Shown here piece by piece: positions 17,060 through 26,416 of a stretch of DNA of 54,413 bases. The DNA is from Pedobacter sp. ASV12 (GTDB lineage: Bacteria; Bacteroidota; Bacteroidia; Sphingobacteriales; Sphingobacteriaceae). Under the pieces are notes generated by a model, which saw nothing but the letters and a program-made list of their open reading frames with translations, was not told the origin of the DNA and ran no database searches. The stretch's first letter is position 1; every line of letters starts with the position of its first letter. The stretch is taken from assembly GCF_016429155.1 (NCBI RefSeq), contig NZ_JAELUC010000020.1, positions 1 to 54,413 on the forward strand. Reading direction: 5' to 3'. The translations under genes were made by a program, and so were the position numbers.

Positions 17060-18601
17060 TTACTTGGCTTGTATGCCAACCGGTCCGCTTGGCTCGCTTT
17101 CGTTCTTTAAGCGATCCAGTGCCGTGACCAAATAATTGTAGCGTTTACCCTTTTCCACATTGGTATCCAGGTAAAAAGTAAAATCTTCAAAACTAATATG
17201 CACGATGTTTTTGGCATCCAAAATGGAGATTTTCTCGCCTTCTTCAAAGCGGTACACCACGTAGCCCGACGCCGTTTCGCCATCTTTGGCCTTTAAAGGC
17301 TTCGTCCATTTCAAGTTTACGCCCTCCGCTTCGGCTTCGGCAGTCAGGTTTTGTGGCTGGTTAGGCATCACATCGTCTAGCCAAGGCATTTGTGGTGGCA
17401 GGGCCGGATATTTGTACAAATCGTTGCGCAATGAATCGGCAACCGCCCGAGCTACAGTAGAAAGCGATTTGGAACTGAAAAATACGCTGCCCTGCACGCG
17501 GTTGTTGGCCCTGATGTATCTGATCTGGTTAGGAATTTCGCTGAGCTTGCCCCAGGCAGCTTCCTGCCTCGAAGGCATGCCGTGCACCAGATAGGCCGCC
17601 TGCCCAATGTAGAGGTGCCTGCCATAAGTATTATTGCTCCACCAATCGAGCAGCACGCCAAAAGGTGCCGCCTGACGGCTAAACGTAAAGTAAATCTGCG
17701 GATTGATATAATCTACCCAGCCCTCTTTAATCCATTTCCTCGAATCGGCATAAAGCTCTCCGTAATTGGAAAGGCCATTGGTTTTAGAGCCTAACGTATC
17801 TTCTCGGTAGTTGCGCCAAATGCCAAAGGGGCTTACGCCAAACTTTACGTATTTTTTATAATGATGCACGCTGTCGTTCACCATTTTAATCAGCAGGTCT
17901 ACATTGTTTCTGCGCCAATCGTCTATATTGGTAAATCCGTTCGGGTATTTGGCAAAAGTTGCACTGTCTTTAATGGTTTGTCCGGCAATGCGGTAGGGAT
18001 AAAAATAATCGTCGAAATGTACGCCATCAATATCGTACTCTTTCACTACGTCTAAAATTACCTGCGTAATATAGTCCCGCACTTCGGGCAATCCCGGGTC
18101 GAACAGCTTCTGGCCGCCGTAGGTATAGAACAGCTCGGGCCGTTTTCGGGTAATGTGTTCTGGACTGGTTACTGCATTGGCACTCATGGTGGCACGATAG
18201 GGATTAAACCAGGCGTGCAGTTCCATGCCCCTTAAATGAGCCTCTTTAATGGCAAATGCTAAGGGGTCATAGTCTTGCGTAGGCGCCAATCCCTGCTTGC
18301 CCATCAGCCAGTGGCTCCACAACTCGCGCGATTTTGCATAAAGTGCATCTGCCGTAGGCCTGATCTGCAACATTATCGCATTAATTCCGTTCTTTTTATG
18401 TTGCTCCAGAATACCTATCAGCTCTTGCTTTTGCTGATCAACGGAAAGGCCTGGCTTTGAGGGCCAGTCGATATTGGTTACGGTAGCTACCCACACACCT
18501 CTAAACTCTCGTTTTGGAGTAATTTTTGTGGTAGTTTGCGCTGTTAGGGAAAATGAGGTTACTAATGAAAGTAAAAGTGCAATAAAAGGGCTTTTATTCA
18601 T
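17060..18601 (-). CDS. GHL10 family glycoside hydrolase-like protein (DUF187) with C-terminal Fn3-like domain
   Basis: A 513-residue secreted protein. After a signal peptide (MNKSPFIALLLSLVTSFS) comes a TIM-barrel of the GHL10/DUF187 family: REFRGVWVATVTNIDWPSKP at the start, then MLQIRPTADALY, HAWFNPYRA, GVHFDDYFYPY and a WVDYINPQIYF segment. The C-terminal 100 residues (from about 410) look like a fibronectin type III domain (PQNLTAEAE, VNLKWTKP, YVVYRF). E. coli YngK belongs here. GHL10 proteins are thought to act on cell-wall or polysaccharide glycosides, but substrates are poorly defined. The ATG at 18601 starts the signal peptide and is preferred over the upstream extension. Confidence 0.92.
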   Translation of the reverse strand: MNKSPFIALLLSLVTSFSLTAQTTTKITPKREFRGVWVATVTNIDWPSKPGLSVDQQKQELIGILEQHKKNGINAIMLQIRPTADALYAKSRELWSHWLMGKQGLAPTQDYDPLAFAIKEAHLRGMELHAWFNPYRATMSANAVTSPEHITRKRPELFYTYGGQKLFDPGLPEVRDYITQVILDVVKEYDIDGVHFDDYFYPYRIAGQTIKDSATFAKYPNGFTNIDDWRRNNVDLLIKMVNDSVHHYKKYVKFGVSPFGIWRNYREDTLGSKTNGLSNYGELYADSRKWIKEGWVDYINPQIYFTFSRQAAPFGVLLDWWSNNTYGRHLYIGQAAYLVHGMPSRQEAAWGKLSEIPNQIRYIRANNRVQGSVFFSSKSLSTVARAVADSLRNDLYKYPALPPQMPWLDDVMPNQPQNLTAEAEAEGVNLKWTKPLKAKDGETASGYVVYRFEEGEKISILDAKNIVHISFEDFTFYLDTNVEKGKRYNYLVTALDRLKNESEPSGPVGIQAK

Positions 18602-18820
18602 TATTTGGTTTGGTAATAGCAAATATGTTCGGTTTAAATTTTGTAGTCGTAAAGGTACACCTTGGTGTTAAACTTTATAAGTAAACGGTTTTTTCTAAAA
18701 AATCTGATACAAAAACATTGCAAATTTAAGCTTTTCATTTTTTTATACTATGTTAGCCTCCCCGTAAAATGAAAATTAAATTAAAGTTTATTGCCTTCGC
18801 TTTGATGTCAGTAAAAATTA

Positions 18821-19732
18821 ATGACTATGCAGAATCAGGATCCCGTAAATAAAGTTGATAGGAATAAGGTCTATTTTTTGGTTGTTGTTATCGCCGCGCT
18901 CTTGGGCATCAACGCCTATCTCTATTTCAAAGACAAACAGCAAAGCAGCCGTTTTGTTACCGTAAACACCGAAAAAGACCGGCTTAAACTCGAGGTTGAA
19001 AAAATAGAAGTAGAATTAGACCGCGTAAATGCCATTAATGTAAGCCTGAGCGAAAAACTGCAGCACGAACAGAAGCTGGCCCGCGAAAAAATAGCCGAAC
19101 TTAAGCTGGCCTTGCAAAAGGGCGAACTCACCCAGGGCGACCTTGACAAGGCGCAGGCACAGGTAAAAGAGTTGAGGGAATTTGTAAAGAACTATAACGA
19201 CCAGATCATCAGGCTCGAAAAAGAGAACTCTTACCTTAAATCAGAGCGCGACAGCCTGAAGAACACCGCCAACGCCATTAACCAAAAAGCACAAAGCCTA
19301 GAGCGCGAAAACGAAAACCTGAGCGCAAAAGTAAAGGTGGGGGCCGCCTTAAAGGCGGCCAAAATAAACATTACCGCATTTAAGGTCAAAAGCAGCGGCC
19401 GCCTGGTAGAGGTAACCCGAGCCAGCACAGCCCAAAAGCTGGTGATCGACTTTTCTATTGCGCCCAATACCCTGGCCGAAAAAAACTACCATAAAATCTA
19501 TCTTCGTGTATTTGATCCGGCAGGCAACCTCATTGCCAATGGCAACAACCTGTTTGAAGCCGACGGACAACAGATGCAGTATAGCAGCGCCATCGAGATT
19601 TCGTACAACGATGACGATACGGCTTATAAAATCGACTGGACCAATCCAAAAGAGTTTATGAAAGGCGCCTATGCCGTTATTCTTTATGCCGATGGCTTTG
19701 TGATGGGCAAAGACCAGATCGTACTCAAATAG
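18821..19732 (+). CDS. Membrane-anchored coiled-coil protein, unknown function
   Basis: A 303-residue protein with one N-terminal membrane anchor (about 17-36), then a long coiled coil (about 45-170) dense in Glu, Lys, Leu and Gln. A C-terminal beta-rich domain of about 120 residues follows, containing KINITAFKVKSSG, KIYLRVFDPAGN and DGFVMGKDQIVLK. The layout suggests a protein held in the inner membrane with a periplasmic stalk and head, perhaps an envelope scaffold. No family is recognised. Two ATGs lie 6 bases apart (18821 and 18827), and either could be the start. It is convergent with the histidine kinase gene, with adjoining ends. Confidence 0.8.
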   Translation: MTMQNQDPVNKVDRNKVYFLVVVIAALLGINAYLYFKDKQQSSRFVTVNTEKDRLKLEVEKIEVELDRVNAINVSLSEKLQHEQKLAREKIAELKLALQKGELTQGDLDKAQAQVKELREFVKNYNDQIIRLEKENSYLKSERDSLKNTANAINQKAQSLERENENLSAKVKVGAALKAAKINITAFKVKSSGRLVEVTRASTAQKLVIDFSIAPNTLAEKNYHKIYLRVFDPAGNLIANGNNLFEADGQQMQYSSAIEISYNDDDTAYKIDWTNPKEFMKGAYAVILYADGFVMGKDQIVLK

Positions 19733-22700
19733 CTAAACCAAAGGGAAGCTGAAGTAGAACGTAGTTCCGTTATTTACTTCCGACCGAAACTCTATTGTTC
19801 CTCCCGCATTCTCTGTGGCCTGTTTAACAAAGGCTAAGCCCAGACCTGTACCCGACGATTTGGTGGTAAAGTTTGGCACGAAGATTTTATGCTGCAGGCT
19901 CGGATCTATGCCTTTGCCATTGTCTTCAACTTCGATGTAAACCTTTTTTTCGTCGTTGATGAGGTGTATTTTGATGGCACATCTTTCGCGGCCTTCCGAG
20001 GCTTCTATCGCATTTTTAAGCAGGTTATTGAAGGTACGCAGCAACTGGTCCTTATCTCCTAAAACCACGATGTTTTTATTGGTACGGTTAATTACCGCAA
20101 TCTCTATATTATCGGCCGTATTGAATACCGCAATAGCCTGTTCGATAACCGGCAACAGCTCCAGGTTTTCGAGCTTGGTATCGGGCATTTTGGCAAAGTT
20201 CGAAAACTCTGAGGCAATGGTAGCCAAGCTATCAATCTGCTCTACGAAAGATTTGTTGAAGCTCGCAAACTTTTTCTCAAAATTGGGATCTTTTTCCTTC
20301 CATGATTTTTCCAACAGCTGAACGCCCAATTTTAAGGGTGTAAGCGGGTTTTTGATTTCGTGCGCCACCTGTTTGGCCATTTCGCGCCAGGCACTTTCTC
20401 GTTCGGAGCGGGCCAGCTTATTGGCACTCGCCTCCAGGGCGGCAATCATTTTATTATACTCTTTAATCAAAGACCCGATTTCATCCTGCCGATGCCAAAC
20501 AATGGGCTGGTTCTTCTGACCCAGTTTGGTCTTTTTGATGCTCTCTTGTATAAAAGTAAGCGGGTTGGTGATCTGGTTGGCCAAAAACACCGCCAATACG
20601 CCAATAAGCACGAATACCAAAGCATAGATGTTGATCAGTGTATTGATAAACAAACCTATTTTCGCTTCATAATCTTCTTCGTTCGAATAATACGGAATGC
20701 CGATGTAGGCAACGGTCTGATTCTGTGCATTACGGATCGGCGCATAGGCTGCCGCATATTTGAAATTGCCTATTCTTTCTGCAGTATTCAAATATTCTGA
20801 GCGCTGCTTCAGGTGTAGTTCAATATAGGCTTTGGAGGCCATTTTCCGGCCCAAAATACCATAATTGTACATTTTTGGCAAAGAGGTAAGGTATAAATCG
20901 CCATTGGTGAGGTAAAGGTTCAGGAACGACGCGTTCACATCGGCAAACTGGCTAAATGCCGATTCGGCCTCGGCATCTTTCTTAAGCATGCCGCTGTTCA
21001 AGATCTGGCGCTCGTAAGAAAGCTGTACTTTCCTCAGCTTTTCTCTGATAGCCCCCTCCTGCTGCTTCAGGTATTCGTCTTTGATGTAAAAGAAGGTAGT
21101 CCAACCCACAATAAGCAAGGTGGCCACAACCGACAACACAATGGAGAACTGGATGCGGGTTTTATAAAGAATCTTATTGGCATTGATCATCAGGTAGCGA
21201 TTAAGGCTGAACCAGCCTCCCTGGTTACTGTTGATGTTTTTGACCAGCCACATAAAAACATACAGCAAGATGCCAAACAAGATAAATACCAGAAAAAAGA
21301 AAGACAAAGTAGCCAAGCGCACTACATAAGGAATTTTGCTCTTGGTAATGACAATCAGTTTCGAGGCATCTGGCTTATAGATGGCATGGCTATAGCTGGT
21401 TCCATCGGCCGTATCCTCATTCAAAAATTCGACCTTGCCAATGCTCCCCTTAAAATCCTGGTTAACCATGTCGTAGGTGTAGGTACCCGACTGGCCGTAA
21501 AGCTTGTTGTCTTTATAAAATGCGAATGAATAATCGCTAAAGTCCTCATCGCTTTTAAGCTTGCCGTCTATTAGCAATTCAGGGAAGTGGCTATTCGAAT
21601 CATAAGGCTGCGACTTGAGTTCGATCACCATACTGCCCAACAGGTTTTTGCCTTCGAGGATCGGAATAATGCAAAAATAGCTCTGAAAGCCAAAGGTATT
21701 GTTAATGCGATAGGCAAATTCTGTTTCCTGTACTTTTACTGCACCCGACCTTACCAGGTCCCTAAACTTCGAAAAGGGAATTACTTCTTCCTTTTTCAAG
21801 GTCGAATCCTGGTTGTTATACTCGTACATCCTGTAATCGAAGCGCGACAAATAACCATCGAGGTACCTTTTAACAATGTAATTGTGGAAACTGTTGGTTT
21901 GACTAAGCAATGGGCGTTTAAAATAGTCGACCACCAGCGAATCGGACGAGACACCTTTTTCAAAGCTATCAATCGAATTGATAACTTTCGGATCGTCTGA
22001 ATAAGGAAGCTTCTCGGCAATGGTGGCCCTGATGCCCCTTTCCTTGATATCGATGTATTTGATGTATTTAATGGCGGTTAAAAAAGCCATGCACAGGAAC
22101 AAAGTGGCAAAAATACCGATAGAAAACCGTCGATGTTGTATATAGCCGTTCCAGGCAATGATAAAAATGAACAGCGCGTATACCAGGAAGAAAACATTAA
22201 AATCGTCGATGACCTTGTACACAAAATAAACGGCCAGCAAAGCCAGGAAAATAAAAAGGCGTTCGCGGTTGTTAAAATGGAACTGCTTGCTCAGCTCGAT
22301 GATGACATTAACCAGCAGATAAACATTAAACCAGACCAGACAGAGAATGAAGATACTTGTCCAGCTGATCCAGCCCATGTTGATGATATTGGTGATATCA
22401 AAGTTGATCTTTGAGTTATAAATCAGGCCAAAAAACACATCGTCAACCAAAAAACCGATATAAGCCAATACCAATAAGGCCAGGATATGAAACAGATAGC
22501 CAAAAAGCCTGCTCTGGGTTATGCCTTTGGGGAAATGGTACTTATAGCGATGCACGTACACAAAAAGCGAGACCCAGGTAATGGCAAGCACGTTCAGCAA
22601 CAAATCGCCCAGGGAGGGCAAAAAATCGCTTTCTGCATAAATGGATGGGCTGAAGATTTCGAGGTTAAACTGGTGGTTAAACCAAAAGAACTGCAAGTCG

Positions 22701-23464
22701 GTAAGCCTTACGGCTGTAAAAAAAATGGCAAGCACCAAGGTAGCTGATAAAATAAAGCCCCTTTTGGCTAGCCACGAGCAATACGAATTGACAAAGATAC
22801 AGATGCTGAGCAGGCCGGTTATCCAAAGCCAAAGCTGAATGGTGCTGTAAATATTTTTAGAGTATTCTTCGCTCAGCTTGACCGGAAAAAGGTATTCCTT
22901 GTGGATGTTGAAAATCTCGGTAATGTCTTTGTCCGTAAAAGTGGCCAGGTCTAGGCTGTTATTGGCAAAAAGCTCAGGCGCGATCTGGTTTTTGAGGTAT
23001 TGGTTCTCAATGCTGAACTGTGTTTTTACGGTAATAAGGAAAACAAAAATATGATCATCGACCGTTTTTTTGATCAGTTCATACCAGCCGTTAGACAGCT
23101 GACTAAATGAAGTACCTTCCTTTAAACGCTCTACATTGGCCGGAAAGGCCTTGGCAGAGCTCCAAAAATCGAGGATGCCGTTCTGGTAAACCAGCACGTT
23201 GATACCCTGTTCGCGGTAATCGTTAATGAATTTAACGGCAAGTTTGTCGTCTTTATACAGCGATTGGAGTTCGGCTAGCTTCTCCGGATCGGAAAGATAC
23301 TGCTGTACAATGCGTTCTTTGGCCGAAAGGTTACGCTGCAGCTCGCCGGCTTCGTGCAAAAGGAGATCGGTTTGGGTAATCGAATTATCGAGCGACAATG
23401 CCGTTACAATACAGCAAAGGCCCAAAATCAATAACAGAAACCTAATTTTACCTCCAATACTCAC
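19733..23464 (-). CDS. Very large NtrY-like sensor histidine kinase
   Basis: About 1,243 residues. There is one N-terminal membrane helix, an extracytoplasmic sensor of about 180 residues, a block of about eight membrane helices (roughly 210-490), a second outer domain, two more helices flanking a third outer domain, and a final helix. Then come HAMP, a HisKA domain with the phospho-acceptor motif QVAHEIKNPLTPLKLG (His near residue 1034), and HATPase with NNLLKNAIEAS, VEDNGKGI and GTGLGLAFVKQ. No response regulator lies beside it, so it is an orphan. No ATG is available near the N-terminus. The GTG at 23464 (VSIGGKIRFLL) is preferred to a TTG at 23521. The stimulus is unknown. Confidence 0.9.
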   Translation of the reverse strand: MSIGGKIRFLLLILGLCCIVTALSLDNSITQTDLLLHEAGELQRNLSAKERIVQQYLSDPEKLAELQSLYKDDKLAVKFINDYREQGINVLVYQNGILDFWSSAKAFPANVERLKEGTSFSQLSNGWYELIKKTVDDHIFVFLITVKTQFSIENQYLKNQIAPELFANNSLDLATFTDKDITEIFNIHKEYLFPVKLSEEYSKNIYSTIQLWLWITGLLSICIFVNSYCSWLAKRGFILSATLVLAIFFTAVRLTDLQFFWFNHQFNLEIFSPSIYAESDFLPSLGDLLLNVLAITWVSLFVYVHRYKYHFPKGITQSRLFGYLFHILALLVLAYIGFLVDDVFFGLIYNSKINFDITNIINMGWISWTSIFILCLVWFNVYLLVNVIIELSKQFHFNNRERLFIFLALLAVYFVYKVIDDFNVFFLVYALFIFIIAWNGYIQHRRFSIGIFATLFLCMAFLTAIKYIKYIDIKERGIRATIAEKLPYSDDPKVINSIDSFEKGVSSDSLVVDYFKRPLLSQTNSFHNYIVKRYLDGYLSRFDYRMYEYNNQDSTLKKEEVIPFSKFRDLVRSGAVKVQETEFAYRINNTFGFQSYFCIIPILEGKNLLGSMVIELKSQPYDSNSHFPELLIDGKLKSDEDFSDYSFAFYKDNKLYGQSGTYTYDMVNQDFKGSIGKVEFLNEDTADGTSYSHAIYKPDASKLIVITKSKIPYVVRLATLSFFFLVFILFGILLYVFMWLVKNINSNQGGWFSLNRYLMINANKILYKTRIQFSIVLSVVATLLIVGWTTFFYIKDEYLKQQEGAIREKLRKVQLSYERQILNSGMLKKDAEAESAFSQFADVNASFLNLYLTNGDLYLTSLPKMYNYGILGRKMASKAYIELHLKQRSEYLNTAERIGNFKYAAAYAPIRNAQNQTVAYIGIPYYSNEEDYEAKIGLFINTLINIYALVFVLIGVLAVFLANQITNPLTFIQESIKKTKLGQKNQPIVWHRQDEIGSLIKEYNKMIAALEASANKLARSERESAWREMAKQVAHEIKNPLTPLKLGVQLLEKSWKEKDPNFEKKFASFNKSFVEQIDSLATIASEFSNFAKMPDTKLENLELLPVIEQAIAVFNTADNIEIAVINRTNKNIVVLGDKDQLLRTFNNLLKNAIEASEGRERCAIKIHLINDEKKVYIEVEDNGKGIDPSLQHKIFVPNFTTKSSGTGLGLAFVKQATENAGGTIEFRSEVNNGTTFYFSFPLV

Positions 23465-23546
23465 GTTAAAGTTTAATTTAGTTAGGGTATTTATCAAAGC
23501 GCATTGCCTTGGCCATGCCAAAGCAATGCGTTAGGCACAGCATATT

Positions 23547-24428
23547 TTAGGCCAAAGATGCGCTGCTGGTCTGTGTTTCTCTATTTACTTTTTTCACCAG
23601 TCCCTGCAGCACGTTGCCTGGGCCAACTTCTACAAATTCTGTAGCGCCATCGGCAATCATGTTGGCTACGGTTTGTGTCCACCTTACAGCACCGGTTAAT
23701 TGGGCAATCAGGTTAGCTTTAATCACTTCGGGATCGGTGGTAGGCTGGGCATTTACGTTTTGGTAAATTGGGCATACCGGCGCCGAAATCTGTGTTTGTT
23801 CGATAGCCGCTTGCAACTCCAGTTTGGCGGGCTCCATCAATGGCGAGTGGAATGCACCACCAACGTTGAGTTTCAAAGCTCTTTTGGCACCGGCTTCGGT
23901 TAGTTTCTGGCAAGCCAGGTCAACACCTTCAATACTGCCCGAAATTACCAGCTGTCCAGGGCAATTGTAATTGGCCGGCACAACCACTTCGTCAATTTCG
24001 GCACAGATCTGTTCAACCACTTCATCGGCAAGGCCCAAAATGGCGGCCATGGTTGAAGGTTGGATTTCGCAGGCTTTTTGCATGGCATTGGCACGTGCCA
24101 CGACCAATTTAAGGCCATCTTCAAAAGAAAGCGCATTGGCGGCCACCAAAGCAGAAAATTCGCCCAAGGAGTGCCCGGCAACCATATCAGGCTTAAAGCT
24201 GCTGCCCAATACTTTGGCCAAGATAACCGAATGCAGGAAAATGGCAGGCTGGGTTACATTGGTTTGTTTAAGTTCCTCGTCGGTACCGCCAAACATGATA
24301 TCGCTGATGCGAAACCCCATAATCTCGTTGGCCTTTTCAAATAATTCTTTGGCCATCGGGTTTTCGTAAAGGTCTTTGCCCATACCCGAAAACTGGGCAC
24401 CTTGCCCTGGAAAAACGTATGCTTTCAT
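23547..24428 (-). CDS. fabD: Malonyl-CoA:acyl carrier protein transacylase
   Basis: FabD loads malonyl groups from CoA onto acyl carrier protein to feed fatty-acid elongation in the cytoplasm. Diagnostic motifs are the opening YVFPGQGAQFSGMG, the nucleophile elbow GHSLGE with Ser87, and GAFHSPLM with the catalytic His near 196. Length (293 residues) is normal. The ATG at 24428 is clearly right because the PGQG motif follows it directly, and the longer frame has no homology-like content. It lies between folE upstream and the kinase gene 82 bases downstream. A hairpin sits just before its start codon. Confidence 0.97.
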   Translation of the reverse strand: MKAYVFPGQGAQFSGMGKDLYENPMAKELFEKANEIMGFRISDIMFGGTDEELKQTNVTQPAIFLHSVILAKVLGSSFKPDMVAGHSLGEFSALVAANALSFEDGLKLVVARANAMQKACEIQPSTMAAILGLADEVVEQICAEIDEVVVPANYNCPGQLVISGSIEGVDLACQKLTEAGAKRALKLNVGGAFHSPLMEPAKLELQAAIEQTQISAPVCPIYQNVNAQPTTDPEVIKANLIAQLTGAVRWTQTVANMIADGATEFVEVGPGNVLQGLVKKVNRETQTSSASLA

Positions 24429-24443
24429 ACTTACAGATTTAAA

Positions 24444-24475
24444 CCGGCATTGGCTTGAAACCATGCCAATACCGG
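24444..24475. promoter_or_regulatory. Hairpin just upstream of fabD
   Basis: CCGGCATTGGC (24444-24454) pairs with GCCAATACCGG (24465-24475), with one G-U pair and a 10-base loop. On the fabD transcript it ends about 16 bases before the start codon. A second inverted repeat (GGCCATTT at 24515-24522 with AAATGGCC at 24539-24546) lies further upstream. They could end folE transcription or affect fabD translation. Neither has a strong T-run. Confidence 0.4.
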
Positions 24476-24564
24476 CCTCTATTTTTTGTTTAAGGTTTAT
24501 TGATAAATGTTTTCGGCCATTTTGGATATTGTTCTCCGAAATGGCCTTATTGAAATTCGTTTAA

Positions 24565-25200
24565 CTAGTGCAGGTTTGCTGTAATTAACCTCAAAAACTC
24601 TGCTCTTGTTTTATCGTTGCTGATAAACTCGCCGGTAAATGCCGATGTGGTTGTTACCGAGTTCTGTTTTTGTACACCACGCATAGCCATGCAGAGGTGC
24701 TTGCACTCAATAACCACTGCAACGCCCGAAGGCTGCAGGGTTTCCTGGATGCAGTCTCTGATTTCGTTGGTCAGGCGCTCCTGCACCTGTAGCCTGCGTG
24801 CAAAGGCATCAACCACTCTCGGAATTTTACTCAGGCCAACAATATGTCCGTTAGGGATATAGGCAATATGCGCCTTGCCAAAGAAAGGCAGCATGTGGTG
24901 CTCGCACATGGAGAAAACCTCGATATCTTTCACCACAACCATTTGGCTATAATCTTCTTTAAACATGGCCGAGCGCAGGATTTCGTCCGGCTGGATATCA
25001 TAGCCATGCGTTAAATACTGTAGGGCCTTGGCCACGCGCTCTGGTGTTTTAACCAAACCTTCGCGGGCAGGGTCTTCGCCCAATTGGGCCAAAATATCTT
25101 TATAATGGGTAGCTACCGAGTTGATTTTATCATCATCATAGCGGTCTATTTTCTGGTAGCCCAATACTTCTTCGTCGTGATCGTATTTGTCGTGTTCCAT
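24565..25200 (-). CDS. folE: GTP cyclohydrolase I
   Basis: FolE converts GTP into 7,8-dihydroneopterin triphosphate, the first step to tetrahydrofolate and to the queuosine precursor. Visible signatures are [19 protein letters not shown], with zinc-binding Cys and His, then [20 protein letters not shown] and [11 protein letters not shown] with the second zinc Cys. Length is 211 residues. The start MEHDKYD at 25200 is preferred, because the upstream in-frame extension overlaps queD. It follows queD by 10 bases on the same strand, so the two form an operon, and the product of FolE is the substrate of QueD. Confidence 0.97.
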   Translation of the reverse strand: MEHDKYDHDEEVLGYQKIDRYDDDKINSVATHYKDILAQLGEDPAREGLVKTPERVAKALQYLTHGYDIQPDEILRSAMFKEDYSQMVVVKDIEVFSMCEHHMLPFFGKAHIAYIPNGHIVGLSKIPRVVDAFARRLQVQERLTNEIRDCIQETLQPSGVAVVIECKHLCMAMRGVQKQNSVTTTSAFTGEFISNDKTRAEFLRLITANLH

Positions 25201-25210
25201 ATAAATGCTG

Positions 25211-25621
25211 TTAACCGAAGTATTCAACAAAATTGTTTTCGGTCTCGTAAATCTTAATACTGTGCAATTGTGCGCCGCTTTCGGTAATAGGCGCAAGGAG
25301 TTCTTGCCAAATGGCGATGGCTAAATTTTCTGTAGAAGCCAGTTTGTCTTTCATAAAATCTACATCCAAATTAAGGTTTTTATGATCGATTTTATCAACT
25401 ACGTAGGTATTGATTACATCTTTTAGCCATTTGAGGTCTACCAAAAATCCGGTTTCCGGATTTACTTCCCCTTTTACGGTTACATAAAGCTGGTAGTTGT
25501 GCCCATGCCAATTGGGGTTGGCACATTTGCCATACACTTCGGTATTTTTATCGGGGCTCCAATCGGCTCTCGACAGCTTATGGGCGGCATTAAAACTTGC
25601 TTTTCGGGTTATATAAATCAT
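25211..25621 (-). CDS. queD: 6-carboxy-5,6,7,8-tetrahydropterin synthase
   Basis: QueD turns dihydroneopterin triphosphate into 6-carboxytetrahydropterin, an early step of queuosine (tRNA) synthesis. The zinc site is visible as His14 in FNAAHKL and His39 and His41 in the WHGHNY motif, with Cys33 as the likely catalytic residue. STENLA is the family Glu segment. The 136-residue length is typical. It is the first gene of a two-gene unit with folE, which makes its substrate. A pyruvoyl tetrahydropterin synthase function is possible but less likely in a bacterium. Confidence 0.93.
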   Translation of the reverse strand: MIYITRKASFNAAHKLSRADWSPDKNTEVYGKCANPNWHGHNYQLYVTVKGEVNPETGFLVDLKWLKDVINTYVVDKIDHKNLNLDVDFMKDKLASTENLAIAIWQELLAPITESGAQLHSIKIYETENNFVEYFG

Positions 25622-25732
25622 TGCTTACAAATAAAAGGCAAATATACGGATAAATGGCCAAGCCTATGCCCTAATTTGCCTAAGGCACAATATCCGGATA
25701 AATAAGCAAACAAAAAATGTTAAATTTACCTG

Positions 25733-26371
25733 ATGAAATTATTGGTAGTTGCTGCCACCAGCGTAGAAATCAGCGGTCTTTACCAGCATTTTGGACTGGC
25801 CGAAGCCAACTTTGTGCAAACGCCCAAATTTGACATCTTGATTACAGGCGTGGGCATGACGGCCACGGCCTTTGCCTTAGGCAGACAGCTCAACCCAAGC
25901 TATGGCTTGGTGCTGAATGTTGGCATTGCCGGCAGCTTTGACCCAACACTGAAGCTGGGCAGCCTGGTCAACATCACTACCGATATTTTTGCCGAACTGG
26001 GTGCAGAAGACCATGATTCGTTCTTGAGCATCGACCAATTGGGCTTTGGTACCTCTACCTATTTCAATAATTATGCAAAGACATCGCCAGCCGTAGACCA
26101 ATTGCCCAAGGTAAAAGGCATTACCGTTAACCAAGTACATGGCCAGACGCAGAGCATTGCCTTAGCCAAGATACGTTTTGAGCCGCAAACAGAAAGCATG
26201 GAAGGCGCCGCCGTGTTTTACGCCTGTAGCCAACTGAACCTACCCTGCCTACAGGTAAGAAGCATTTCCAACTACGTTGAGCCCAGAAACCGGGAAAGCT
26301 GGCAAATTGGATTGGCCATTCAAAACCTGAACAGCTGGCTCATCAATTTCGTGACAAACGACAGGAAATGA
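25733..26371 (+). CDS. mqnB: Futalosine hydrolase
   Basis: MqnB is a nucleosidase of the PNP/MTAN fold that removes the base from futalosine in the alternative menaquinone pathway. The motifs LITGVGMTATAFALG, NVGIAGSFDP and FEPQTESMEGAAVFYAC are typical, and the MEGA segment holds the ribose- and purine-site Glu. The 212-residue length is normal. It is followed 45 bases later by mqnD on the same strand, which catalyses a later step of the same pathway. Together they show that the organism makes menaquinone by the futalosine route. Confidence 0.93.
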   Translation: MKLLVVAATSVEISGLYQHFGLAEANFVQTPKFDILITGVGMTATAFALGRQLNPSYGLVLNVGIAGSFDPTLKLGSLVNITTDIFAELGAEDHDSFLSIDQLGFGTSTYFNNYAKTSPAVDQLPKVKGITVNQVHGQTQSIALAKIRFEPQTESMEGAAVFYACSQLNLPCLQVRSISNYVEPRNRESWQIGLAIQNLNSWLINFVTNDRK

Positions 26372-26416
26372 ACTGGACATGACGATTGAAATTACATTTA
26401 ACTTTATTTTTACGGC

